64,000 nucleotides of DNA from Semisulcospira habei (taxonomy: Eukaryota; Mollusca; Gastropoda; Semisulcospiridae): assembly GCA_036245525.1 (NCBI GenBank), contig BTPG01000005.1, positions 205,432,030 to 205,496,029 of the forward strand. The letters are read 5' to 3'. Below, one piece after another: positions 44,332 through 54,075 of the stretch (within the stretch, counting starts at the first letter, position 1; the number at the start of each line of letters is the position of its first letter). A program made the position numbers and the translations under genes. Below the pieces are notes generated by a model, which worked only from the letters and a program-made list of their open reading frames with translations, had not been told where the DNA came from and did no database searches.

Positions 44332-45565
44332 TCAAAAATCAGATATAAATATATATTTATTGCTGACCGGTTTCAACCTTTTTTGTATCTGAATTGTTAT
44401 TCCGTCATTGTCGTTTTCAACAGTACGACCTGACCCATGTAGGTAGTCGTCGTCTGTACTACTCAGGTCTAGCCAAAGTGCATACTTGTCTGTCAAGTAT
44501 TGAGCAATTCTTACGTCATACAGATGCAGATCTTTAGATGCCATGTTTGCTGGTTTTTCTCTAAGCCTTCCACCTGCAAAATATTTTGTTGATCTCGTCA
44601 TAGTGCTGATAAGGTAACATGCCTGAAGCATACACTTGATTAGGACGGCCTTCAATAGTACAGGACAAATGAGTAATCTTTGGATTATAGAATTTTTCTG
44701 AATCTCGTCCATATGGACTTGCCGGTTTAACAAACAACATAAGAATGCCTTTTAGTGACCTAGCAGGTGTGTTCAAGTTGATGTTCCACATTGGGTTGCT
44801 TCTATCTTTATGAATCAAACTGTGTCTTATCACACGATCATAATAAATCAGCAGTCTTGACTGGTACTGACTTTGAATTAGAGTAGCTAAATGAGCATGT
44901 GTGACAATTTCATATTCCAAAGGGATGTTAGAGATCTTGTATGTTGCGTCTGTGTCAGTTGATTTAATAACTTTGGAGTAGTCATTAAAGATTAGTTCGA
45001 AACTCAGACGGTCATTTAGTGCTCCTTGGTAATAAGGCAAATGCGCTGTTAGGATTTCAAACTCAAGAGGAATGCAAAATCTATTTCCATATGTTTCTGC
45101 CACAATAACGTCCTTGACTTCTGTTGTTGATTGATCTGATGCATTGATTCTGAGTTTGGAAACATTATCAGACTGTATACCTTGATAAATACGGTCTTCT
45201 CTTTCTTTTTGAGTTAGCCACAGATCTTTGTAGCAGTAGAACACATCAGCATCATCCAGGCTAAACACTTCCTGGCCTTCAAGTTTAACTTTAATAGTTT
45301 TAATAATTGCCCTGCCAAGGTTGCCAACTAGTGTTCTTTTGTCATCTGTGTCTGATGAAAGTTCAATATTAAATGCAAGACGAGCAGTACCAGTAACAAT
45401 AACGTTACTCGGGCCTAGGTTTGGAAACTTAACAGTAAGAATTTGGTTTTGGTCTATGGAGCTAGGATTGTTAGTGACGACAATTGATTGTCTAATGCCC
45501 TTAACACCAAGAGGTTCACGTAGTTTTCTGTATGGTTCTAACTTTGATCCATAGGACTGTACCAT
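44332..45565 (-). pseudogene. MCP: Candidate major capsid protein (double jelly-roll), one frameshift
   Basis: ATG 45565 (MVQSYGSKLEPYRK). Beta-rich throughout: TVKFPNLGPSNVIVTGTARL, TIKVKLEGQEVFSL, RFCIPLEFEILTAHLPYYQ, DRLSFELIFNDYSKVI, ISNIPLEYEIVTHAHL and MWNINLNTPARSLKGILMLF, which I associate with Polinton major capsid proteins. The first frame ends at 44561 and the C-terminal region (LREKPANMASKDLHL ... WLDLSSTDDDYLHGSGR) continues in another frame, so there is one indel near 44575. About 410 residues in all. Start is 41 bp from a divergent gene. Confidence 0.7.
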
Positions 45566-45606
45566 TATTTTTATTATGCACAATAAAAAAAATAATTAAT
45601 AAAACA
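45566..45606. promoter_or_regulatory. short divergent intergenic region
   Basis: 41 bp, almost entirely A/T, separates the ATGs of the capsid gene (minus) and the membrane protein gene (plus). Any promoters for both would have to sit here or inside the coding regions. Confidence 0.35.
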
Positions 45607-46835
45607 ATGGCAGCGGGAGGATTTAACCATGAAGAGTTTGAAATGGATAACATGAATGACTATGATACTAGTGCAACAGATGTAACTGGAATGGGAAATA
45701 CTTCTAGTATGTATCATGAACTGTTAAAAGACAAACTAAACTCGTTTTATGATAGTGTTGGTGACCGCCCAGATGAAATAGATTCTAATCAGTTTGAATA
45801 TGAAAAAGGTCATTTATTTTTAAACACTGTTGACAAAGGAAAAGTACAATTGACTAACAAAAGAGACCCTGGTAAGTTTAGAGCTTTAAGTACAATAAAA
45901 AATGAAGGTAGTGTTGGCGCCTTGCGTCAACTTGGTATTGGAGATAAACAGTTACCACCTCGTCTTGCTAGTGCTCTTCATGATGAGCAAACAAGGTTGC
46001 CAACTGGACAAGAAATTGAAATGGCAGACGTAACAAAACTGCCAGAAATAGCAGACAAGGCAATACAAGAAACATCATTTACAGAAGGGCAAATAAATGA
46101 GGCTATGAAAACAATAGGTGACTCTCCTTTGGCAATGTGGGAAATTATGGGGTTGGATAAATCACTGCAGTCAATCAGAGGTGAGCTGGTGAATAATGTA
46201 GCCAAACTAAGGGGGGGGGGGGAGGGGGGCTTGATAAACACATAGAAAGAGAAAAGGAAAAACTAGCTAAATCTTATGATGAGAATTATGACACAGAAAT
46301 GAAAGAAAGAATACAACACAGATTAAATGATTTGCAGATAGAAAGATCAGCGCGACTAGAAGTGATTGAAATTGGAAAAGAAAAACTAAAAACACAGGTC
46401 AACAGGATTAGAGAAACTATTCAGAAAATACTTCATGAAGACACAACTTTGGCTGAGATATTGAAAACACTTTTCAGAGAGCAGGGTATCACAATTGCAA
46501 GTTTAATTACTGCTCTTGGATTTATTATCAGTACTGTAGTGTTAGCTGTAACAGGTGGTAGTAGCGCCCCAGCCCCTCCAACACCTCCAGTTCCATCAGA
46601 CCCAAAAGATTTACAAACATGGGTAAAAAAACAGTTGTCTCATATATCAGACTTGCTTCAGAAATTGGCAGCGAAAGCAATGGATGCTTTGCCTGGCATA
46701 ATAGGGAGTGTTGTCAGTTGGCTGATCAGTACAGCAGCAAAGGTAGTAGGGTTTATGGCAGAGCATGTATGGGTCTTTTTGGTGACAGTAGGAGGGCTAA
46801 TTATAGGATATTTAATGAAACAGGTAAAGAAGTAA
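45607..46835 (+). pseudogene. Polinton membrane/coiled-coil protein, frameshifted in a G-run
   Basis: Reads from ATG 45607 to a G-rich run at 46210-46230, then continues in another frame to TAA 46833-46835. The N-terminal part is acidic and disordered. The middle is a long charged coiled coil (about 46250-46450). The C-terminal part has FREQGITIASLITALGFI, a Pro-Ala linker (SSAPAPPTPPVP) and two further hydrophobic segments (LPGIIGSVVSWLISTAAKVV, VWVFLVTVGGLIIGYL). I recall this C-terminal layout in other animal Polintons; its function is unknown. The homopolymer break may be an assembly error. Confidence 0.7.
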
Positions 46836-48237
46836 TATTCCTAATCCAGTAAGGTCATTTACCAATGCAGTTCTCTCTGACTCATGTATGTTTACTGGTG
46901 TTACTGGCTGTGCTGGTGCCGGTGCAGGTGTCGGTGCCGATGCTGGGGTTGTTACTGACATTACTGGCGTTACTGACTGTACAGGTGATGATGATGTTAC
47001 TGGTGATATTAATGGTTTTAATGGTTGTAGGTGTGTGGTTGTTGGGCTCAAGTTTACAGATTGATTGAGTCCTAATTTTTGATCATGCCCAGCAACAATT
47101 ATTTCATTATTATAATTTGTTATTGTGCCCATTTGAAGTTGAAGGTCTGATGGCAACATGTATAGCCCGATGCCAACTACAAAGTCAACTTGCGATCTAG
47201 CATATCTGAGAACGTCTTGGTAGTGTTGTATGCTTGATGGGAGATCTACAACTGAATTGATTGAATCTTCCAGGTTTGCCAGAAATTGTTTTTGCGCTTC
47301 AAATTTCCCACTCCCGTTTAAGATGTTTGATTTTGTTTGAGCTTGTGCTCCTAGTATACACCACACATACGTTCTGATAGACTCATTAATGCGTTCGACT
47401 CCTGCTTGATTAAACCCATCACTCCTGTCTAAGACAAATGTGGTCCAGGCATTAGACTGTTTCTGTTCAATTGAGCATAACCACACTTCAGATTTTGATG
47501 AAAATGAAGAGTAGGGAGGCCAGTAATCTTGAGGGTATTGTCTGTGACTCATAGCATAATACAATGTACCCATGCCTTTGTGATCATCAAGTTTTTGTGT
47601 AAAGTCATAATTTGTACTGATGTTAAATTCATTACAGATGCGTTCAAATGCTTTCATATCCCTGGGATTATTAAACTGGATAAAACTAGATTCTGAGATG
47701 CCACAACTCAGAACCCTGGCCATACCTCCCCCTGCAGCCACTGCGGTCGAACCTGCCTGTCCCGGATTGGCCTCCACAGCCATGAACAAGCCTGCAGATG
47801 TCATGGGCAACTCCTATAAAAATCTTCGTTCGCGAAGTCAAGCCAAGAGAAAAACTAGATTCAGTGGGCAGTGGGGTATGCAGTTCTGACAGTATTCTTC
47901 TAAGCTGGTAATACGTGTGGAAACGATAGACAGACTTAATCAGTTTGTTTGGGTGATTCAAATGGTCTGTAAAAGAAATGCCACAGCCTGTAGTTGAACA
48001 TAGTATAGCAAAGTTAAGCTGGTTTTGAAACATCTGTAGTGGACTTGAGGACCACTTTCTTGCAGTTGCATCATCTGTAATTGGGGGGTTTAGGTAATGA
48101 TCATAAGGATTTGGTACTTTCACTTGAAATAAATCTCCTTCTGACAAAGCTATATCAAGCTGATTTAGTTGAATTATTTTCTGGTCATAAGTTTGGTGCG
48201 ACATTGTACTTGGCATCCACGTTAAATTGAAATGCAT
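46812..48237 (-). pseudogene. Conserved Polinton protein, interrupted by a LINE tail
   Basis: About 470 codons, start ATG 48204 or 48237. N-terminal part: LSEGDLFQVKVPNPYDHYLN, NFAILCSTTGCGISFTDHL, VYRFHTYYQLRRILSEL. C-terminal part: MKAFERICNEFNIS, IRTYVWCILGAQAQTKSNIL, AQKQFLANLEDSINSVVDLP, YNNEIIVAG and a Thr/Pro/Ala-rich tail. The two parts are separated by an inserted LINE 3' end (47694-47850) that shifts the frame. The family recurs in animal Polintons as I remember it, without a firm function; a structural virion role is possible. Confidence 0.7.
47682..47862 (+). mobile_element. LINE 3'-end insertion with 12-bp target duplication
   Basis: The insert 47694-47850 is about 90% identical by eye to 2873-3015 (GCCACAACTCAGAACCCT, GGTCGAACCTGCCTGTCCCG, AATCTTCGTTCGCGAAG). 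Direct repeats AAAACTAGATTC at 47682-47693 and 47851-47862. It adds 169 bp including the duplication, so it shifts the frame of the host gene. Confidence 0.9.
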
Positions 48238-48298
48238 TTACAGTGGCAATTGTTGGTGATTTAAATTCCATTATGCTTTTTTTTATGCGATAATAAAA

Positions 48299-49045
48299 AT
48301 GTTTATAATCTTATCAAATATTGACACAAGCAAACCAGTGTGGTTAACTAATGGGATTGATAATCGAGACGGTAACAAGGCTGTAGCTATTCATGAAATG
48401 TTTTACACAGTAAAGTGGTTAAATGTAACAGATGATACAAGTTTTCATGTAAGTTATAGCAATGCTGGTAATAGTGGATTGGGCACTAAAACCCACTTTA
48501 TACCATCTGGGTATTATGACTTTTGTACTTTTGCTGAATGGTTTCAAACTAAATTTAAAATTAAAGCAAATTTAAATCCGGCTAACTTACGTGTTACATT
48601 AGAATTTGCTGAAGGTAGTCAGCCTATAATTTCATGTGAACTTGCATATTTACTCGGTTTAATAGGCAGACATATAACTTCTAGTGATGAGAAATGGGCA
48701 TTTGGTTTTGGAAGTGATAATATTAAGGGTTGGTTACCTACAACAGTTGGAGATCAAATAACTGGAAGATACCTTGTTCATTTGTCAGTACACACATTGC
48801 TAAATGTTTATTTAAAAGAACTGAACACGACTGAAAATGTACACAATGGAAAGCCTTCAACTTTGTTAAGATGCTTGCCGACTGGAGCTGCCCCATATTG
48901 TGAAAGTGTGGTTGCTAGATTTCCTAATTTGCAGTTTAAAAAATTAGGTTCTAGTTTCTTTAAATCACTGTGTTTATCTGTAACTAATCAGGATGGTAAA
49001 CCAGTTCAGATGCATGATTTTACTGTAGTGTTGGAAGTGAAATAA
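48299..49045 (+). CDS. Candidate minor capsid (penton) protein
   Basis: 248 codons, ATG 48299. Beta-rich single-jelly-roll-like sequence (FYTVKWLNVTDDTSFHVSYS, VTLEFAEGSQPIISCELAYL, HDFTVVLEVK). The size and place beside the other virion-type genes match the single jelly-roll penton protein of Polintons. Intact. It diverges from the LINE-interrupted gene with a 60-bp AT-rich gap. The penton call rests on length, beta character and context, not on a search. Confidence 0.6.
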   Translation: MFIILSNIDTSKPVWLTNGIDNRDGNKAVAIHEMFYTVKWLNVTDDTSFHVSYSNAGNSGLGTKTHFIPSGYYDFCTFAEWFQTKFKIKANLNPANLRVTLEFAEGSQPIISCELAYLLGLIGRHITSSDEKWAFGFGSDNIKGWLPTTVGDQITGRYLVHLSVHTLLNVYLKELNTTENVHNGKPSTLLRCLPTGAAPYCESVVARFPNLQFKKLGSSFFKSLCLSVTNQDGKPVQMHDFTVVLEVK

Positions 49046-49067
49046 ATTTTATTTTTGTTTTATAAAA

Positions 49068-49524
49068 ATGAGCGGTCTTGGTCCAAAAGCCGAGAATTGT
49101 ACCAGTTGTGTTGAAAGATTTGGCTGACGTGCAAGATTTTGATAAAGAATGTGAGGTAGGAGAGGTGTATGGCCTTGAACTTGTTTCCGTTGGATTGTAC
49201 AAACGAAAGGTAATTGAAGATGTAAAAGATGGCACTGAGAGACAGTTTCCTAAACTTAGTCAACTTCGTGATGTTACTGTACCTACTCCTAAAAGTAATG
49301 TGCTCTACAGCATAAAACATGTGGGTAATAAATGGGTACTTATTCCTACCTCTGTTCCGCTTGCACCTGTTCCCATTGTATGGGACGTAAAGTTTGTTTT
49401 TATCAGTCCTTATGTTTATTTTACTGATGAAGGTGCCTTAGTATTTAGAAAAGGCAGAAACCAACAGCAGAGAAAAACTAAAACTTCAAGAGTATGGAAA
49501 ACGAAGGTATTTTCTTACAAATAG
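49068..49524 (+). pseudogene. Polinton accessory protein 5, start region shifted
   Basis: The ATG at 49068 reads only about 19 codons. The conserved-looking frame (VQKPRIVPVVLKDLADVQDF ... VPIVWDVKFVFISPYVYF) starts one frame away without its own ATG, so an indel lies near 49072-49080. About 148 residues, beta-rich, basic C-terminus. No fold recognised. Confidence 0.5.
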
Positions 49525-49891
49525 AAAGGGTAGAACAGATACTTCTATTTCTTTCGTACCAGCAAATTTTATCATAGATAGAGAAGCAACAATAGTTTTT
49601 GAAATTCTCATGAGATCTTTGGATGCTGTGAAAGAAGCAGATATCGCACAGGGAATCAAACTTACATGAGATAGCTCAGTAGCAGAGTCAACAAAGGTTG
49701 TTATTGCTATTAGAAAAATCAATACAGATTTTGAAGTTTCGAGTAGTGTCCCTGCTGTTAAGGTAGTGATTGATAAAGCAACTCTAGTTCGTCTAAGTTT
49801 CATAAACCTGGAACACATAGATCTTGTTTCATTTTATTACGCTAGCAAATTGTATACCTTTGAAGAGTTGCAAAATAAATTAGAAGATTAA
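49439..49891 (+). pseudogene. Polinton accessory protein 6, in-frame TGA
   Basis: An open frame (KLKLQEYGKRRYFLTNRKGR, FVPANFIIDREATIVFEILM, SVPAVKVVIDKATLVRLSFI) to TAA at 49889, with one TGA at 49667-49669. No ATG at its beginning, and it overlaps the end of the preceding ORF by about 85 bp. The protein pattern stays coherent on both sides of the stop, so the break is recent. Function unknown. Confidence 0.5.
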
Positions 49892-49911
49892 AAAAATATT
49901 TACCATAAAAA

Positions 49912-50652
49912 ATGCCACCACTGTATCTGCAAATACCACCTGAACCGCTTGAGCCTATTGAGCGTGATAAAACATTACAGGCAGACTCACTCCGTTTAAT
50001 GAATATTACAGAAGCGTTGAAGTATTTGGAAGGAGAACAGGCAAAATACTCCTGGTGCAAAAGACGATATAAAACGGTTTTCAATTCTGTACACAGCATT
50101 TCAATGGCTGTGGGTGTGGTTTCAGCCAGATTATCTGTAGGAGGTATAGCTCTGTTTGCAACGGGAGTGGGAAGTGTCATAGGAATTGCTATTGAAGGTG
50201 TTGGCCTTGCCACAAGCCTGGCTTGCTTTGGTATGAAATCCCTTAACAAAAAATTTCCTACAAAGTTGCAAAAGCATGAAGCCTTAAGTACACTAGCTGG
50301 AGCTAAGCTGAGCAGTATGAAACTTATTATCAGTAAATCTATGGAAGATAATAAAATTGATGATCATGAATTTAAGAGAGTCCAGGATGATTTGGCCAAT
50401 TACAAACAACAGAAATCTGAAATACAGAATAAGATGCGTAATCAACCCGTGAACGTTGAAGAGCTAAAGAAATCTTTTTTAGACGAAGGAAAAAAAAATA
50501 GGCGTAGAAGAATTTATGAAAAAAGTTCAAGGACTTTTAGGCAAGTAAATATCAATTGTTCAATAAATTTGTCATACCCTTCACAAAGAGATGTCATGCC
50601 TTTTATGCCTGCTCATTTGACGCCATCAGCTCCACCACCAGAGTATTACTGA
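49912..50652 (+). CDS. Polinton membrane protein with glycine-rich helical hairpin
   Basis: 246 codons. After an N-terminal Pro-rich stretch come two hydrophobic Gly/Ala-rich segments (ISMAVGVVSARLSVGGIALF, TGVGSVIGIAIEGVGLATSL) and a long charged helical region (LSTLAGAKLSSMKLIISKSM, EDNKIDDHEFKRVQDDLANY). The C-terminus is basic and Pro-rich with PSAPPPEYY, which contains a PPxY late-domain-like motif. Proteins with this hairpin recur in animal Polintons as I recall. A membrane-active role is inferred only. Intact. Confidence 0.65.
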   Translation: MPPLYLQIPPEPLEPIERDKTLQADSLRLMNITEALKYLEGEQAKYSWCKRRYKTVFNSVHSISMAVGVVSARLSVGGIALFATGVGSVIGIAIEGVGLATSLACFGMKSLNKKFPTKLQKHEALSTLAGAKLSSMKLIISKSMEDNKIDDHEFKRVQDDLANYKQQKSEIQNKMRNQPVNVEELKKSFLDEGKKNRRRRIYEKSSRTFRQVNINCSINLSYPSQRDVMPFMPAHLTPSAPPPEYY

Positions 50653-51454
50653 CAAAAAAAAAGTTTTTCTACTGTCTTTGAAACTTGGGAAATCTGTCCG
50701 AGTATCTTATGGACTAGGGTCAAGAACTTACAAATTCTTATGTTTAGGTTCTTGTAAGAACTTGTTTTAAGTCCCTTAAAAGAACTTATGACACTAACTT
50801 TAAAGTTACTTGAAAGTTGTAGGTATCTTTAAAGTTAGTTGGCAAGTAAAATCATGTTATTCTAGAAAGTCACATCAACAGTAACTTCCTAAGTTTACTT
50901 CCTACTCAGATTGCCCGGTAGTGTAATAGGATATTTTTTTATTACACAATAAGGGTGTGTGCACATAGCACCCTGAAAAGAAAGGTCTGTAGTGCAAAAT
51001 CTGTTCATACCTCTGTGGATGTGAAAGGGGTATTTTAAAACACCCCTTTTGAATGGGCCAGACCGTTTGAATAGGCCTGATGGACGAGCCTATTGCCAGG
51101 GGGTGTTTTTCATGTGTTGTTGTGGCTGCAAATATAAAATCATTTTGAACACTCTTAAAACAGGGCCAACATTTTTTTTCTCCACACTTTGTCAGACGTT
51201 GAAACAGAAAACACAATTCTTTTTCTCCATACTACTACTAACTTGGCGAGACCTAATTATTCAGGAATGACCTAGTGCTCTATATTTGGAGAAAAACTTA
51301 TATTCAAGGTTTGTTCCATATTTGGTGAACGCTCCATATTAAAATTTTGTCTTAGTGCCCTAATAACACACTTTTGAAGCATTGACACAGAACGAAATAA
51401 TTTGGCCTAATATGTTTGTGTGTGCTTGTGTGTGTGTGAGGTTGGTGGTTTTGT

Positions 51455-51640
51455 GGGGGAGGGGGGGGGCTTTGTAGGGTGGGGTGGGGCTTTGTAGGGT
51501 GGGGTGGGGTGTGGGGGTAGGGGGCTTTGTAGGGTGGGTGGGGTGTGGGTGTGTGGGGGGCTTTGTAGGGTGGGGTGGGGTGTGGGTGTGTGGGGGCTTT
51601 GTAGGGTGGGGTGGGGTGTGGGGGGTAGGGGGCTGGGTGA
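51455..51640. repeat. G-rich minisatellite
   Basis: About five to six units of roughly 30-40 bp based on GGGGCTTTGTAGGGTGGGG. The many GGGG runs on one strand make G-quadruplex formation plausible. Confidence 0.85.
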
Positions 51641-52029
51641 CAGCATTGATATTTTAACTAGTATTTGTTTCTAGATTATTTCCCTTTGTCCAGTGATGTA
51701 CTTATTTTGCTTTTTTCCTAACATAAAAAAAATAGGAAAAATAATAAAATAAGAAAAGAAAACAACAAAAAAAAAAATAGAAAAAAATAATTAAAAAAAA
51801 GAAAATAAGAAAAATTAAAAATTAAAAAAGAAAAATTAAAAAAAAAAAAAACCCATTGACAAAAGGGCTGCTTAGTGGCCTGCCACCTGCTTCCACAGGA
51901 ATCGATGTAACCCGGGTTATTCACGTGCTAATTCACCCCCTATGGAGGGGGCTATAACCCGGGGGGGGGGGGGGGTTGCACGTTCAACTTTTCCTGTGAA
52001 AGCCTCCGCGGTGGTGAGTATCAACTGGC

Positions 52030-52130
52030 TCCGAGAGCGTGAAACGAACCCGGCACAGACAGAATAGCTTGCACTAACTATTATATCCTAACCAGCGGAA
52101 GTATCCTCTCGGCCACTCAGCAGACCCAAA
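52030..52130 (-). repeat. possible tRNA-like SINE
   Basis: The minus strand reads GCTGAGTGGCCGAGAGGATA (A-box text of a class II tRNA) and later GGGTTCGTTTCACGCTC (B-box-like). The B box is imperfect, so it is probably not a tRNA gene. Confidence 0.35.
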
Positions 52131-52895
52131 CAAAAGTAGATTAATTTACGAATTTATGGTTTGGCTGAAATCTTATTAAATCAGGGCTCTGAATCAAAAA
52201 ATAATCTTAAGAATTTAAGCCTATAAAGACATAGGCTCCTGAGAATCTAAGTCTCTTGCAAAAGACCACTGGTGTTTTTGTCCTCAGAGGTAGTAAGCCT
52301 TTGCTATTGTAAAATGTCCTTGGCATTGGTGAATATATTTCTTCACTATCGCAGAGGGGCAAGTCCCTGTCATTGTGTATGTACAGTTGTACAGTATATA
52401 CTTCTAGGCTTCTCCATCATGTCTCGTGTGTGGATTGTTTCTTCTACTCCTATTCAGGTATGATCAGTTGTCGGCTTTTCTGTCATACATGTGTTTAAGC
52501 GTGCTCAGTACACCATGCCTGTGCTTCAGATTTATCACAGTGTTCAGGTTATGAATAGATTCAGCAATCTTTACAGTTGACTAAAACTCAGTCTATGAAA
52601 TTGGCGGCTAATGAGAATCTCACACTGCTCATAAGAATCTGTGATGGCGTGGGCTACTGAAAATTAAAGCCTCTTGTAAAATAAAACATGCTTTTTCATG
52701 TTCTCAGAGGAAGGAAGTCAGATTTAATGGGGTTCCTATACTTGTTCAGTAGAGCAGAATGACTATGTGCTTCAGCTATTGTACAAAGGGCACTGTGTGT
52801 GTGTGAAATACGATAAGTTCGTAGCCCAAATAACTGAACTGTCTGGGTGGTGTGTGTGTTTTCATGTAAACATGTTATCTGTGTGTTTGAGCGCA

Positions 52896-52906
52896 CGCGC
52901 GCGCGC

Positions 52907-52961
<55 letters not shown>

Positions 52962-52962
52962 T
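52896..52962. repeat. (CG)n/(GT)n microsatellite
   Basis: GCGCGCGCG followed by (GT)n to about 52956. Confidence 0.95.
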
Positions 52963-53030
52963 AACTGCATTTTATTTGTATTGAAAGGTGGTGTGTTGAT
53001 GAGACAATGGTGATTAATAACTGAAGTACC

Positions 53031-53280
53031 TTTGCTTAAAGAAGTCAATGACAGCATTAATTATTTAGGTGGGGGTGGGGTATCTGCCTTAATAATCGCG
53101 GGTTGACAGCTGATCAAAAATCGTTGCTTTGAATGATTTCTGGAGTGGAACTAAAATGGCAAGGCGATTAAGGCATTGGGTGTCTTGGTTGACGTGGGCT
53201 TGCTTAATTACCGTGCTAATTAGAATAAATCAATTGTTTCTTAAATGGGTGTGGCTGTAGCCCCACATTTTCTTCTCTCT
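53031..53280 (-). repeat. Polinton right terminal inverted repeat
   Basis: Reverse complement of 34606-34855 with about seven differences. It ends CTTCTCTCT at 53280, followed by GACGTG. Confidence 0.9.
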
Positions 53281-53379
53281 GACGTGACGTCATTTTTAGC
53301 TTGTTGCTTCTTTGCCAGGCATGTCCTTTGCATTCTACGGAATGCGCTCCGACCAGCCCCATCCTAAAGTCTACCGTAT

Positions 53380-53820
53380 TTTCAATACGTTAGACAAAAA
53401 ATATCTTCTGTCAAAATATTGCTTTTTTTAAACCTATTTCCGGAGCTCTTATGACCCTTGACCTTTTAGAGAGATAAAACAAATTAGTATTCATCGAAAG
53501 GTCTTACCACCAGGTATCTTTGTACCAAGTTTGGGTTTGAAGTTGTGAAAAGTATTTGAGAAAAAATAAATTATGTCGAAATATAGCTATTTTTGATATA
53601 TTTCCTGATCCCCTGTGACCTTGACCTTTGTGTGAGATCACTCAAATTGGTATGTTTAGAAAAGTCTTGCCAAAAAGTCTCCTTGGGCCAAGTTTGAAGA
53701 TTGTGGCTTGAATAGTCTCCGAGAAGATGCCAACGTTACCACTGGCGACGGCGGACGGATGATGCACGGACGACCACTGACCCAAAACATGGACTCACTT
53801 TTGCTTCGCACGTGAGCCTA
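53380..53820 (-). repeat. dispersed intronic repeat, inverted copy
   Basis: It ends with GCTTCGCACGTGAG (53805), the complement of the GTGCGAAGC start of plus copies, preceded by GGACGACCACTGACCCA and internal units with GTCTTACCACCAGGTATCTT. Two to three units. Confidence 0.65.
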
Positions 53821-53849
53821 AAAGTGAACACGATCCATCTACAAGATCC

Positions 53850-54010
53850 ATCTGCAAGAGACATAGATCCCCATGAGCCGCCGCGACTGCGGGGACTCGT
53901 GCGGATCTATGCCTCTTGCTGAGACCAATTTGTATCCATGTTCCTTGGGCGATGTTGGCTTTTGGGTCGTTGAATGAACTAAGATTTCAAAAACAAAACT
54001 GTACATGTAC
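53850..54010 (+). repeat. hairpin repeat of the GAGGCATAGATC family
   Basis: GCAAGAGACATAGATCCCCA / GCGGATCTATGCCTCTTGC palindrome, then GAGACCAATTTGTATCCATG, TTCCTTGGGCG and AAGATTTCAAAAAC. It has the same orientation as copies at 62370-62480 and 63105-63270, each just 3' of an exon in the minus-strand sense. Confidence 0.6.
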
Positions 54011-54075
54011 AGTGGCAGGGACGTTGCTGAGAGCGCTCCTGCAAGCGTTACGAGAGGCACATCTTTATATCTCAC

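Larger units (their letters stand above)
50653..53030. other. gene-free right arm of the Polinton
   Basis: 2.4 kb without a credible ORF. It includes direct short repeats around 50690-50870 (AACTTACAAATTCTT type), a G-rich minisatellite (51455-51640), an A-rich tract (51720-51855), a G-run (51960-51975), a possible tRNA-like SINE (52030-52130, minus), two diverged copies of a TCTTGNAAAA...TCTCAGAGG segment (52240-52300 and 52670-52720) and a (GT)n tract (52908-52956). No adenain-type protease was recognised here. Confidence 0.5.
34606..53280 (+). mobile_element. Polinton/Maverick (polintovirus-like) element, 18.7 kb
   Basis: Ends are 5'-AGAGAGAAGAAAATGTGG and its complement CCACATTTTCTTCTCTCT-3'. 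The flanks are GACGTC (34600-34605) and GACGTG (53281-53286), a 5/6 match to the 6-bp target duplication typical of Polintons. The hallmark gene set is present: retroviral-type integrase, protein-primed DNA polymerase B, HerA/FtsK-type packaging ATPase, and candidate capsid proteins. The size is inside the usual 15-20 kb range. It is interrupted by a LINE pair (41070-43137) and a LINE tail (47694-47850). Several genes are broken, so it is not autonomous as assembled. Confidence 0.95.

Noticed and set aside
46865..47068. Hydrophobic plus-strand ORF (VLLAVLVPVQVSVP)
   Set aside because: Antisense of the Thr/Pro/Ala-rich tail of the minus-strand Polinton gene.
51407..51924. ORFs rich in Pro/His or Phe/Leu
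   Set aside because: Translations of the G-rich minisatellite and the A-rich tract.
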